Both the position numbers and the translations under genes were made by a program. From positions 124,001 to 188,000 of the forward strand of contig NZ_JALKAJ010000003.1 of NCBI RefSeq assembly GCF_023015615.1: a DNA stretch of 64,000 nt, in the 5' to 3' direction. This document shows, one piece after another, positions 55,266-63,729 of this stretch. How positions within the stretch are numbered: the first letter of the stretch is position 1; every line of letters starts with the position of its first letter. Below the pieces are notes generated by a model. It made no database searches. It was given only the letters and a program-made list of their open reading frames with translations, and was not told where the DNA came from. The DNA comes from Qipengyuania sp. S6317L1 (GTDB lineage Bacteria; Pseudomonadota; Alphaproteobacteria; Sphingomonadales; Sphingomonadaceae).

Positions 55266-57023
55266 CTACTGCTGATAATCGATACGTGCAGAGCGGGTTC
55301 TAGCTGGAAGCGGGAAGGTTGGCCATTGCCCTTGTGCGAGAGCGCGGCGGCTCGGGCTGGGGACACCTGCGGCGCGTTCATACATCCAGTAATTGCGCAT
55401 CACGATGGCAACATAGCCGCGCGTTTCCCAATAGGGGATCGATTCCATCCAGAGCAGCGGATCGCCCTGATCGTTGATCTCATAGTTCCAGCGGTCAACG
55501 GGTGTGAGGCCAGCGTTATACGCGGCCATGATTTTCGGCAGAAGTCCCCCTGTCGCACCCGAATCGCGCAGCATCTCAAGATGTTGCTGACCGTAGGCGA
55601 GGTTAACCTCCGGGTCGTTCAGATCGGCATAGCTCGCGCCGAGGTTCAAGCGGCGGTTATGATCGCGCGCGGTGCCGGGCATGATCTGCATCAGGCCGCG
55701 GGCATTGGCTGGTGACACCGCACGGGCGCGGAAATTGCTCTCCTGCAATGCGTGGGCAAAGGCGAGCGCCGGGTCCACCCGCCAGCCTGTGCGCGGCTGC
55801 CAATGCGCAACGGGAAAGCGCAACGAGGGATCGGCGCGCATACCTCGCGGCGCATAATTCGCCATGAACAGCTGCGTCGACGGAAGACCGAGTTCGCGCG
55901 CCAGCTTTGCCAGCGCAGGATAATTGTCGGCCCACCCGATGCGCGCTTCGTGGCGCAGCACTTCGTCTGCGAGCCCGTGCCTGCCGATCTCTACCAGCGC
56001 GGTGGCGACTTGCACATTGGGGCGCTGCGAGATCGCGTTCCAGTCGTCGCTGGAAAGCGGTTGTGCAGGAGCAGAAGAGGGAACTTCGATGCCCAGCTGA
56101 TCGACCGCAAGCAGGCCATAAAGCGTTTCGTCATAGCGCGCGGCGTTTTGCAGGTGCACTTGTGCCGCCTGCGGATCGCGGCAGCGGATAAGCGAGCGGT
56201 GCGCCCAGTAGTGGGCAGCCGACGTGAGCTCAAGATTGGTCGAACGATCAGCAGCGCGCGCAAAGCTGTCGGCGGCTTCCTGACAATATCCCAGGCGCCA
56301 CGCGGCAAGTCCTGCCACCCATTCGCCCTCTGCGACCCATGCCCCTGACCCTTCCGAAACAACGCGGGCAAGGGCCAGAGCGTTCTGGTCATCGTTTTCG
56401 ATGTAGAAGCTCCACGCAACACGCTGCCGCCATTCGGCGCGCGCCTCGGAGCTCAAAAACGGGTCCACCTCCTGCAAGGTCGCATATGCGCTCAATGGAT
56501 CGTCATTGCGGATCGCATCAAGGATCGCGCTGCGGCTGTCAGCTGGCAGGGTACCATCGTCGATCGAGCGCGGCCGCATGCGCTTGGTGATATCGGGTTG
56601 GCGCGCCAGGTCATTCGTGCGCGGGAAATCGGGCAGCCATTCAAGGCCACGCTTTACCCCAAGGCGCCCGAGCTGTTCGGATTGGGGCAGGTGCACCCCA
56701 TCGCGAAACCATTCGGACACCTGCTCGGCTGAAACCCGGGGGCTGGCGGCGTGGGTGTAGAATTCGGCGGCCGCGACCTGGTGCAGGACGCTATCGCTGC
56801 GCTCGTTCAGCAGCTGCGTGACGACATCCCAGTTTTGCGCATCAATGGCCGCGAACAGGCGGGTGTAGTGCTGACGCTCTCCCGCGCTCAGCTGCGATGG
56901 AACAGCCGCGCTTTGCGCAACGCCGCGATCATAGTGCGCGACAAGACTGCCGTCCTGCGCAGACGCAGACGGGGCAAGGGCAACAGCAGGTATCAAGGCA
57001 AGTGCGGCAAGAGTTCTGCGCAT
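55266..57023 (-). CDS. Lytic transglycosylase (SLT family)
   Basis: About 585 residues with a signal peptide (ALAPSASAQ) from an ATG at 57023; an upstream in-frame ATG adds 18 residues without a signal. An alpha-helical superhelix (about 40-400) precedes the SLT lysozyme-like domain with catalytic Glu in QESNFRARAVSPANARGLMQIMPGTA and the later YGQQHLEMLRD...MAAYNAG. This is the Slt70/MltE-like architecture of a periplasmic peptidoglycan-cleaving enzyme producing 1,6-anhydromuropeptides. It is 14 bases from moaB and 26 bases below the UDG-like gene. Confidence 0.94.
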   Translation of the reverse strand: MRRTLAALALIPAVALAPSASAQDGSLVAHYDRGVAQSAAVPSQLSAGERQHYTRLFAAIDAQNWDVVTQLLNERSDSVLHQVAAAEFYTHAASPRVSAEQVSEWFRDGVHLPQSEQLGRLGVKRGLEWLPDFPRTNDLARQPDITKRMRPRSIDDGTLPADSRSAILDAIRNDDPLSAYATLQEVDPFLSSEARAEWRQRVAWSFYIENDDQNALALARVVSEGSGAWVAEGEWVAGLAAWRLGYCQEAADSFARAADRSTNLELTSAAHYWAHRSLIRCRDPQAAQVHLQNAARYDETLYGLLAVDQLGIEVPSSAPAQPLSSDDWNAISQRPNVQVATALVEIGRHGLADEVLRHEARIGWADNYPALAKLARELGLPSTQLFMANYAPRGMRADPSLRFPVAHWQPRTGWRVDPALAFAHALQESNFRARAVSPANARGLMQIMPGTARDHNRRLNLGASYADLNDPEVNLAYGQQHLEMLRDSGATGGLLPKIMAAYNAGLTPVDRWNYEINDQGDPLLWMESIPYWETRGYVAIVMRNYWMYERAAGVPSPSRRALAQGQWPTFPLPARTRSARIDYQQ

Positions 57024-57049
57024 TGATTTAAGCGTCTTCAAATTCAAGT

Positions 57050-57859
57050 TTATCCCTGCGCCGACCATTCGATCCATCTCCGCCAGAAACGTGCTTTCAA
57101 ACGGGGCATTGCCATCATCGCATCGAGCCCCTCGGTCACGAACAATGGCAGTGATGGCGTTGTTTGGTTGATTTCGCGTAAAAGCGAGAGGTCTTTCGTT
57201 AATCCGTGGCCCAAAAGCGGCGGGATGCCTGCGCCAAAGGCAAGGACGCGTCGCGGAGAAACAAGGTTAACGTGAAGTCTTGTGACCTCGTCCATTCCCG
57301 CCGCCGCAATCGTATCGGTATCGGCCATTGGCGTATGACGCGGCAGGGCCGATGCGAAATACACTTTTTCCTCAGACAATCCCATCGCCGCAATGATTCG
57401 CGAGAGAAGCTTTCCCTGCGGTCCACTCAACAGCGTTTCGCGGTCCGATTGTTCAGGATCGATCACCAGAACCATGAGTTCCGCATTTTCGGAGCCGCGC
57501 GGTGCAACCCGCCCGCGCGGGCCGATGGCGTCGAGGCCGGGCGCTGTGAGCCACCATTCCTGAAACTGGCCAAGGGTTTGCGGGGGATTCGCACCAAGCA
57601 GATCCACCCGCTCGACCGCTTTGGGTTCAGGTTCCCCCTGAGTTGATCCGCCTTGCGCGTCAATCTTTCGGCCAGCCGCATCGCCCGCGTTCTGCGCCGC
57701 CTGACCCGATTTTGCAGGGCCGGCCTTGCCGTTCGCCCCGTCAACTTCACCAAGCCAATCCGTAGCGTCATCGACAAAGTCGCAGTCCACGCCCGCCAGC
57801 CGCCACCAATCCAGCGCGGCCTTCAATTCGTAACTCAATGTGGGGTCGACAGTGGTCAT
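57050..57859 (-). CDS. Uracil-DNA-glycosylase-like protein, apparently degenerate
   Basis: About 269 residues from the ATG at 57859 (a TTG three codons earlier sits closer to AAGGGGGG). The C-terminal ~170 residues have the layout of family 4/5 uracil-DNA glycosylases: LMVLVIDPEQSDRETLLSGPQGKLLSRIIAAMGLSEEKVYFASALPR and RVLAFGAGIPPLLGHG. But the catalytic GEAPG(A/E) block reads VIDPEQSD, and the cysteines of the iron-sulfur cluster are absent. A Gly/Ala/Gln-rich linker (about residues 40-80) separates an N-terminal helical start. Enzymatic activity is therefore doubtful. It leads a five-gene minus-strand cluster. Confidence 0.75.
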   Translation of the reverse strand: MTTVDPTLSYELKAALDWWRLAGVDCDFVDDATDWLGEVDGANGKAGPAKSGQAAQNAGDAAGRKIDAQGGSTQGEPEPKAVERVDLLGANPPQTLGQFQEWWLTAPGLDAIGPRGRVAPRGSENAELMVLVIDPEQSDRETLLSGPQGKLLSRIIAAMGLSEEKVYFASALPRHTPMADTDTIAAAGMDEVTRLHVNLVSPRRVLAFGAGIPPLLGHGLTKDLSLLREINQTTPSLPLFVTEGLDAMMAMPRLKARFWRRWIEWSAQG

Positions 57860-57965
57860 AGTGTTCAATGCCCCCCTTGACTGTGAGACTTACGCTTAGC
57901 AAGTGCACTCACGCACATAATATGCGAGAAAGCTCGCGAAACGACAGATTGGGATAGAAAAGCCG

Positions 57966-59612
57966 ATGAGCGAACGCGAATCAATGCCATGCGACGTAGT
58001 GATTGTGGGTGGCGGGGTTGCCGGCCTCTCCGCAGCGATCCGGTTGAAGCAACTGAATGAAGAACTCGAAGTCGTAGTCCTTGAAAAAGGGTCGGAAATC
58101 GGCGCGCACATCCTGTCAGGCGCGGTTGTCGATCCCAAAGCTCTCGATGAACTTTTCCCCGACTGGCGCGATATGGATTGCCCGATGGCCGAAACGCCGG
58201 TGACCGATAACTGGCACTGGTCGCTGTCGAAGACGGGCAAGACCTCTTTGCCTCATTTCATCATGCCGCCATTGATGAGCAACAAGGGCTGCTACACCGG
58301 CTCGCTCGGCAATATGACCCGCTGGCTTGGCGAACAGGCCGAAGCGCTTGGCGTGATGGTCTTCCCCGGCTTCCCTGCCTCGGGCGTCCTCTATGACGAC
58401 AATGGCGCGGTGAAAGGCGTGGCGACGCAGGATATGGGCATTGCCGAGGACGGCACGAAGAAGCCCGATTATCAGCCCGGCATGGATATCGAGGCGAAAT
58501 ACACCCTCTTTGCAGAGGGCGCGCGCGGGCACCTGACCAAATCGATCAAGGCGAAATTCGACCTTGAAGCCAATTGCGAGCCGCAGGTTTACGGCCTCGG
58601 CATCAAGGAATTGTGGGACATTGATCCTGCGAAACACGTACCCGGCCGTGTGATCCACACGCAAGGCTGGCCGCTGTCGGAAAGCGGCACATGGGGCGGC
58701 GGTTTCTTCTACCACCAGGCGAACAATCAGGTCGCGATCGGCTTTGTCACCGCGCTTGATTACGCAAACCCGTGGGTTTCGCCCTATCAGGAATTCCAGC
58801 GCTGGAAGCAGCACCCCGAAATCCGCGAAATCCTCGAAGGGGGCACCCGCGTTGCCTACGGCGCGCGTGCGATTAACGAGGGCGGCTGGCAGTCCGTGCC
58901 AAAGCTCGCGTTCCCGGGCGGTGCTCTTATCGGCTGCGCGGCGGGCTTCGTAAACGTGCCGCGCATCAAGGGCTCTCACACCGCGATGAAGAGCGCCATG
59001 CTGTGCGCTGAATCGATTGTGGCGGAGATTGAAACCCACGAAAGCCAGCCTGAGCTGCAAGGTTACGAGCCTGCGGTTCGTTCAAGCTGGATCGCGGACG
59101 AGCTCAAACTGGTTCAGAACGCAGAGCCCGCTGTTGCCAAATATGGCGAAGACATCGGTACGATCCTTGCGGGCGCCGATATGTGGATGCGCACGCTCAA
59201 AATCGGTCTGCCGATCAGCATGAAGCACCACCCCGACTACACCATGACGGGCCGCGCCGATCTTTATCCCAAGATCGACTATCCCAAGCCCGACGGCGTA
59301 ATCAGCTTCGACCGCCTGACCAATGTGGCATACAGCTTCACCAACCACGCAGAGGACCAGCCGGTTCACTTGCAAGTGGGTGATCTCGACCTGCAAAAGA
59401 CGAGCGAGCACGACGTGTTCGGCGGCCCATCGGCGCGCTATTGCCCGGCGGGCGTGTACGAGTGGATCGAGGAGGAGGGCAAAGAGCCCAAGTTCCAGAT
59501 CAACTCGCAAAACTGCGTCCACTGCAAGACCTGCGACATCAAGGACCCCAATCAGAACATCAACTGGGTAACCCCAGAAGGGATGGGTGGACCTAATTAT
59601 CCGAATATGTGA
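57966..59612 (+). CDS. Electron transfer flavoprotein-ubiquinone oxidoreductase
   Basis: A 548-residue membrane-peripheral flavoprotein passing electrons from ETF to ubiquinone. The FAD site CDVVIVGGGVAGLSAAIRL is at the start; KGCYTGSLGNMTRWLGEQAEALGV and GFVNVPRIKGSHTAMKSAM mark the family; the C-terminus holds the [4Fe-4S] set CPAGVYEW ... QNCVHCKTCDIKDP. All expected parts are present. It connects beta-oxidation of fatty acids, such as those activated by the acyl-CoA ligase at 48.7 kb, to the respiratory chain. Its stop lies just before the left arm of the repeat. Confidence 0.96.
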   Translation: MSERESMPCDVVIVGGGVAGLSAAIRLKQLNEELEVVVLEKGSEIGAHILSGAVVDPKALDELFPDWRDMDCPMAETPVTDNWHWSLSKTGKTSLPHFIMPPLMSNKGCYTGSLGNMTRWLGEQAEALGVMVFPGFPASGVLYDDNGAVKGVATQDMGIAEDGTKKPDYQPGMDIEAKYTLFAEGARGHLTKSIKAKFDLEANCEPQVYGLGIKELWDIDPAKHVPGRVIHTQGWPLSESGTWGGGFFYHQANNQVAIGFVTALDYANPWVSPYQEFQRWKQHPEIREILEGGTRVAYGARAINEGGWQSVPKLAFPGGALIGCAAGFVNVPRIKGSHTAMKSAMLCAESIVAEIETHESQPELQGYEPAVRSSWIADELKLVQNAEPAVAKYGEDIGTILAGADMWMRTLKIGLPISMKHHPDYTMTGRADLYPKIDYPKPDGVISFDRLTNVAYSFTNHAEDQPVHLQVGDLDLQKTSEHDVFGGPSARYCPAGVYEWIEEEGKEPKFQINSQNCVHCKTCDIKDPNQNINWVTPEGMGGPNYPNM

Positions 59613-59616
59613 GTTA

Positions 59617-59661
59617 ATCCTCCCCGGACCGGGGAGGGGGACCACGAAGTGGTGGAGGGGC
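59617..59661. repeat. Left inverted palindromic repeat of the DUF559 cassette
   Basis: It contains two hairpins: TCCCCGG-A-CCGGGGA (59621-59635) and ACCAC-GAA-GTGGT (59641-59653). Its reverse complement matches the right arm at 60020-60068 over nearly the full length. The stretch GGAGGGG (59654-59660) lies six bases ahead of the DUF559 ATG and probably serves as its Shine-Dalgarno. Confidence 0.8.
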
Positions 59662-59666
59662 CTCAC

Positions 59667-60071
59667 ATGATCACCGGACCGCGCCACACCGTAAAACTTG
59701 CCCGAAAACTCCGCGGGGAAATGACCGTGCCCGAGGTGAATCTGTGGACCGAGCTTCGTAAGCGACCCGCTGGCTACAAATTCCGACGACAGCATCCGGC
59801 AGGACGGTTCGTGCTGGACTTTTACTGTGCGGCGGTTCGTTTGGCGGTCGAGGTCGACGGACAGGCGCATGATGCGCGCGCTGCCATGGACAGGCAGCGT
59901 TCGGCTTGGCTTCGTGCGCAAGGCATCGCCACCACGCGTATTCCGGCACGCACAATAATTGAGGATATTGAAGCGGTGGTTACGAGGCTCGTTCAGATTT
60001 GTGACCATCGCGCTGGGTCGCCCCTCCACCATCCTGCGGATGGTCCCCCTCCCCGGATTGGGGAGGATTAG
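59667..60071 (+). CDS. DUF559 nuclease-like protein within inverted repeats
   Basis: A 134-residue protein of the DUF559 family, whose fold is related to Vsr/PD-(D/E)xK nucleases. Motif residues: E23 in VPEVNLWTELRKRPAGYKFRRQHPAGRFVLDFYC, with D51, and E62/D64 in LAVEVDGQAHD, followed by DRQRSAWLRAQGI. The ATG at 59667 lies in the left repeat context; residues 118-134 are encoded by the right repeat. The stop immediately precedes the ispE ATG. Activity has not been proven for such single-domain proteins; a nuclease or mobile-element role is inferred. Confidence 0.85.
   Translation: MITGPRHTVKLARKLRGEMTVPEVNLWTELRKRPAGYKFRRQHPAGRFVLDFYCAAVRLAVEVDGQAHDARAAMDRQRSAWLRAQGIATTRIPARTIIEDIEAVVTRLVQICDHRAGSPLHHPADGPPPRIGED
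60020..60068. repeat. Right inverted palindromic repeat of the DUF559 cassette
   Basis: It holds ACCATCC-TGC-GGATGGT (60028-60044, perfect 7-base stem) and TCCCC-GGATT-GGGGA (60050-60064). It is the inverted counterpart of 59617-59661; the loop of the first hairpin differs in sequence and length but still pairs. Its end GGGGAGGA (60060-60067) lies four bases ahead of the ispE ATG and appears to provide its Shine-Dalgarno. Confidence 0.8.
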
Positions 60072-60908
60072 ATGCAGGAAACTGCGTTCGCCAAGATCAA
60101 CCTTGCGCTCCACGTCCGCGCACGGCGCGAGGATGGCTATCATGAGCTTGAAACGTTGTTCGCCTTCGTTGACGCGGGTGACACGCTGAGCGCACAAACA
60201 GCCGAGCAGGACCAAGTCACCACAATCGGCGAATTTGCAGGCGGGATCGACGATCCCTTCGACAATCTCGTGGCCAAGGCGCTGTCCGTACTCCCGCGTC
60301 CACATGGGTCTGGGCAGGGCCTCAACATCACCCTTGAAAAGAACCTCCCCGTCGCAGCGGGGTTGGGGGGAGGCTCGGCTGACGCGGGTGCGGTCTTCCG
60401 GCTGGTGGAGCGCCTCCACGGCCTCCCCGATGACTGGCAAGAACGCGCTGCAAAACTTGGCGCTGATGTGCCGTCCTGCGTGCGGAGCGAAACCGCTATC
60501 GGGCGCGGCACAGGCACCGAGTTGGAGCCGCTTGAGGACGACCTCAAAGGCACGCCCGTTTTGCTCGTGAACCCGCGCGAGCCGCTTGCCACCGGTCCGG
60601 TTTTCAAGGCGTGGGACGGGAAGGATCGCGGCGGTCTGCCCTCTGACGACGATGGCAAAATTTCCAACGCTCGCAATATTGCGCTTCATGGGCGCAATGA
60701 TCTTACCCAAGGCGCGATCTCGTTGAGACCCTCCATTCGGGAGGTACTTTATCAACTAAACCTCGACGAGGCATGGCTTTCGCGTATGTCGGGATCAGGA
60801 GCGACGTGCTTTGCGTTGTATGAGCACGAAGGTGCCCGCGACGAGGCGCTTGCAAGGCTTCAAAAGGAGCGTCCCGACTGGTGGACGCTTAGCGGGAAAC
60901 TGAGATGA
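60072..60908 (+). CDS. ispE: 4-diphosphocytidyl-2-C-methyl-D-erythritol kinase
   Basis: A 278-residue GHMP kinase of the MEP isoprenoid pathway. The family N-terminus AFAKINLALHVRARREDGYHEL, the ATP loop PVAAGLGGGSADAGAVFRL and the C-terminal LSRMSGSGATCFALY are present. Its ATG directly follows the stop of the DUF559 gene, and its ribosome-binding site lies in the right repeat. Its stop overlaps the next gene by four bases. Confidence 0.95.
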   Translation: MQETAFAKINLALHVRARREDGYHELETLFAFVDAGDTLSAQTAEQDQVTTIGEFAGGIDDPFDNLVAKALSVLPRPHGSGQGLNITLEKNLPVAAGLGGGSADAGAVFRLVERLHGLPDDWQERAAKLGADVPSCVRSETAIGRGTGTELEPLEDDLKGTPVLLVNPREPLATGPVFKAWDGKDRGGLPSDDDGKISNARNIALHGRNDLTQGAISLRPSIREVLYQLNLDEAWLSRMSGSGATCFALYEHEGARDEALARLQKERPDWWTLSGKLR

Positions 60909-61627
60909 TCGACGGACTGCCGTACAAGCACATTGGCGCTGTAAAGCCGGGCGGTAGCGTCTGCGTATGCGACCACGCGTCGAACTTTGTGCCCGAAGAT
61001 GTGCCGCTTGGCATTCCGGCAAGCCTCCTCGATACGCATATCGCGGTCGATATCGGCACAGCCGGAGTGGTTGGCCGAATGGCGCGCCGACACGGCATCC
61101 CTGCACATATGGCGCAGGTCAGTCGCCTCGTGATCGACCTCCACCGCGAAGAAGATCACCCCCATGTCGTCCCCACGGAAAGCGACGGGCATCTCATTCC
61201 CGGCAACATCGGCGCGGACGCAGAGGCGCGGCTCGATACCTATCACCGACCCTATCACGACGCGCTGGCCAAATGGCTCGATGCGGCGCGGCCGGAACTG
61301 ATCATCTCGCTCCACAGCTTTACGCCAAAGCTTGAAAGCGGCGGAGAGCAGCGCCCCTGGCAAGTGGGCCTGCTCTACAATGAAGACGACCGCGCGGCGC
61401 GCCATGCAATCCGGCTGTTCGGGGAAGAGGGGCTGAATGTGGGCGACAACGAGCCTTACTCAGGCAAGCAATTGAACGCGACCATGAACCGTCACGCCGA
61501 AGCCCACGGCCGTCCCTATTGCGCGATTGAGATCCGCAACGACCTGATTTCGAACAGAGCAGATCAGTCGCGCTGGGCAGCAATGGTGGCCGATGTGTGC
61601 GGAAGGGTTGCGCTCGCGCTCGACTGA
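60905..61627 (+). CDS. N-formylglutamate amidohydrolase family protein
   Basis: A 240-residue zinc amidohydrolase-like protein. Family features include CDHASNFVPEDVPLG, DIGTAGVVGRMARR, SRLVIDLHREEDHP, and ISLHSFTPK...RPWQVGLLYN, and the C-terminal QLNATMNRHAEAHGRPYCAIEIRNDLI. These correspond to the FGase family (named after histidine degradation); the exact substrate is often unknown. It is coupled to ispE, with no histidine-degradation genes nearby, so the HutG function is doubtful. Confidence 0.87.
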   Translation: MIDGLPYKHIGAVKPGGSVCVCDHASNFVPEDVPLGIPASLLDTHIAVDIGTAGVVGRMARRHGIPAHMAQVSRLVIDLHREEDHPHVVPTESDGHLIPGNIGADAEARLDTYHRPYHDALAKWLDAARPELIISLHSFTPKLESGGEQRPWQVGLLYNEDDRAARHAIRLFGEEGLNVGDNEPYSGKQLNATMNRHAEAHGRPYCAIEIRNDLISNRADQSRWAAMVADVCGRVALALD

Positions 61628-61669
61628 AGGCAGGGGACGTTACTCAAAGCAACCCTCAAGAGTAACATC

Positions 61670-63385
61670 ATGTCGTTCGACAAATCCAAACTGCCAAGCC
61701 GTCACGTTTCCGTTGGTCCAGAGCGCGCACCGCACCGCTCCTATTACTATGCGATGGGAATGACCGAGGAAGAGATCGCGCAGCCTTTCGTGGCCGTGGC
61801 GAGCGCGGGCAACGATAGCGCGCCATGCAACACCACTCTGAACGCGCAGGCTGACATTTGCCGCGAGGGTGTGATCGAAAATGGCGGAACCCCGCGCCGG
61901 TTCAACACGATCACCGTGACCGATGGCATCGCCATGGGCCACCAGGGCATGAAAAGCTCTCTTATCAGCCGCGAGATTATCGCAGACAGCGTAGAGGTTT
62001 CGGTGCGCGGGCATTGTTATGATGCGCTGGTGGGCTTTGCGGGATGCGACAAGAGCTTGCCCGGCATGATGATGTCGATGCTGCGGCTCAATGTGCCGTC
62101 GATCTTCGTCTACGGCGGGTCGATTTTGCCAGGAACATATAAGGGCGAGGATGTGACCGTCGTCGATGTGTTCGAAAAAGTGGGGCAACACGCCGCCGGC
62201 AATTGTCCGCTGCAAGAACTCATCGCGCTTGAGAAAGTCGCGTGTCCGGGCCACGGCGCTTGCGGCGGCCAATTCACCGCCAACACCATGGCGTGCGTTG
62301 GCGAGGCTATCGGATTGTCTCTGCCAAACAGCAATATGGCGCCTGCACCTTTCCGGTCACGCGAAGAGATCGCGCGTGCCGCTGGCTCTCAGGTGATGGA
62401 GCTTTTGAAGCTGAACCTGCGCCCCCGCGATATCTGCACCAAGGCTGCGTTCGAGAACGCTGCGCGCGTTGTTGCAGCCACTGGCGGTTCGACAAACGCC
62501 GCGCTTCACCTGCCTGCAATGGCTAGCGAGGCGGGGATTGAATTCGACCTTTTCGATGTTGCCGAAATCTTCAAATCAACGCCCTACATCGCCGATTTGA
62601 AGCCCGGCGGCAAATATGTCGCGAAAGACATGCACGAAGCAGGCGGCATCTACATGGGGATGAAGACGCTGCTGGATGGCGGCTTCCTCGACCCCAATCC
62701 GATGACGGTCACCGGTAAAACCTTGGGCGAGAATATCGAAGAGATAACCTGGAACCCCGATCAGAAAGTGTTCTACGACGTGGCAAAGCCGATCACTCCG
62801 ACAGGCGGTGTTGTCGGGCTGAAAGGCTCGCTCGCGCCCGATGGAGCGATTGTGAAAGTCGCAGGCATGGAACGCCTGAAATTCACCGGCACCGCGCGCG
62901 TGTTTGACTGCGAAGAAGACGCCTTTGCCGCTGTTGAGAAGCGCGACATTGCCGAAGGCAGCGTCATCATCATCCGCTACGAAGGGCCCAAGGGCGGCCC
63001 CGGCATGCGCGAAATGCTCTCCACCACCGCTGCGCTTTACGGGCAGGGGATGGGCGAGAAGGTGGCGCTTATCACCGATGGCCGCTTCTCCGGCGCGACC
63101 CGCGGGTTCTGCATCGGACATGTTGGCCCGGAAGCGGCTGATGGCGGCCCGATCGCTCTGGTCGAAGATGGCGACACGATCTCAATCGACGCAGAGGCCG
63201 GAACAATCGACCTTGAGGTTGACGAGGACGTGCTCGCCGAACGGCGCAAAGCGTGGCAACCGCGCATGAATGACTACCAATCAGGGGCGCTTTGGCGCTA
63301 TGCTCAAAATGTGGGTCCAGCACGCGAGGGCGCTCTAACCCACCCGGGAGCAAAGGCGGAGACCCATGTATTTGCGGACATTTAG
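61670..63385 (+). CDS. ilvD: Dihydroxy-acid dehydratase
   Basis: A 571-residue iron-sulfur dehydratase of branched-chain amino acid synthesis. The cluster ligands are C53 (SAPCNTT), C126 ([10 protein letters not shown], next to the carbamylated lysine K128) and C198 (GACGGQF), the [2Fe-2S] IlvD pattern. The start is an ATG at 61670; 42 bases separate it from the previous gene. Sugar-acid dehydratases are related, but the sequence blocks favour IlvD. It overlaps the next small gene by 20 bases. Confidence 0.92.
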   Translation: MSFDKSKLPSRHVSVGPERAPHRSYYYAMGMTEEEIAQPFVAVASAGNDSAPCNTTLNAQADICREGVIENGGTPRRFNTITVTDGIAMGHQGMKSSLISREIIADSVEVSVRGHCYDALVGFAGCDKSLPGMMMSMLRLNVPSIFVYGGSILPGTYKGEDVTVVDVFEKVGQHAAGNCPLQELIALEKVACPGHGACGGQFTANTMACVGEAIGLSLPNSNMAPAPFRSREEIARAAGSQVMELLKLNLRPRDICTKAAFENAARVVAATGGSTNAALHLPAMASEAGIEFDLFDVAEIFKSTPYIADLKPGGKYVAKDMHEAGGIYMGMKTLLDGGFLDPNPMTVTGKTLGENIEEITWNPDQKVFYDVAKPITPTGGVVGLKGSLAPDGAIVKVAGMERLKFTGTARVFDCEEDAFAAVEKRDIAEGSVIIIRYEGPKGGPGMREMLSTTAALYGQGMGEKVALITDGRFSGATRGFCIGHVGPEAADGGPIALVEDGDTISIDAEAGTIDLEVDEDVLAERRKAWQPRMNDYQSGALWRYAQNVGPAREGALTHPGAKAETHVFADI

Positions 63386-63719
63386 CGCCAGTCTCGCAGC
63401 ATTTGCGATCACCGCTTGCAGCGTGGCCGAAACGCCTGAGCCAGAGGGCGAGACAATCGAATGCGCAATCGGCGCTGGCGCCGGGTTTGCCGATGTGTGC
63501 ACGCTCGAATGGGCGAACGGCGTGGAAGGCGGCGAGTTTCTGATCCACCATCCCGAGGGCGGCTTTCGAAGGTTTGCGGTCAATGAAGACGCAAGCGGCG
63601 TGACCGCGCTCGACGGCGCCGAAGTGGCAGTGATGGGCGCGGCTACTGACGGGCAATGGCAGTTTTCGGTATCTGGCGATCAATATCGTATGGCCATCCC
63701 CGCGCCATCGGGTGCCTAA
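63366..63719 (+). CDS. Small lipoprotein of unknown function
   Basis: A 117-residue protein with a signal peptide and lipobox-like ITAC (C18), then an acidic beta-rich domain: [44 protein letters not shown]. Two cysteines at about 33 and 45 may form a disulfide. No domain is recognised, though similar small lipoproteins occur in sphingomonads. The start overlaps the end of ilvD by 20 bases. Confidence 0.75.
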   Translation: MYLRTFSASLAAFAITACSVAETPEPEGETIECAIGAGAGFADVCTLEWANGVEGGEFLIHHPEGGFRRFAVNEDASGVTALDGAEVAVMGAATDGQWQFSVSGDQYRMAIPAPSGA

Positions 63720-63729
63720 GGGGAGCCTG

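Noticed and set aside
59082..60755. 557-codon minus-strand open frame spanning ETF-QO, the repeats and ispE
   Set aside because: It crosses three well-supported genes in the opposite direction and shows no domain.
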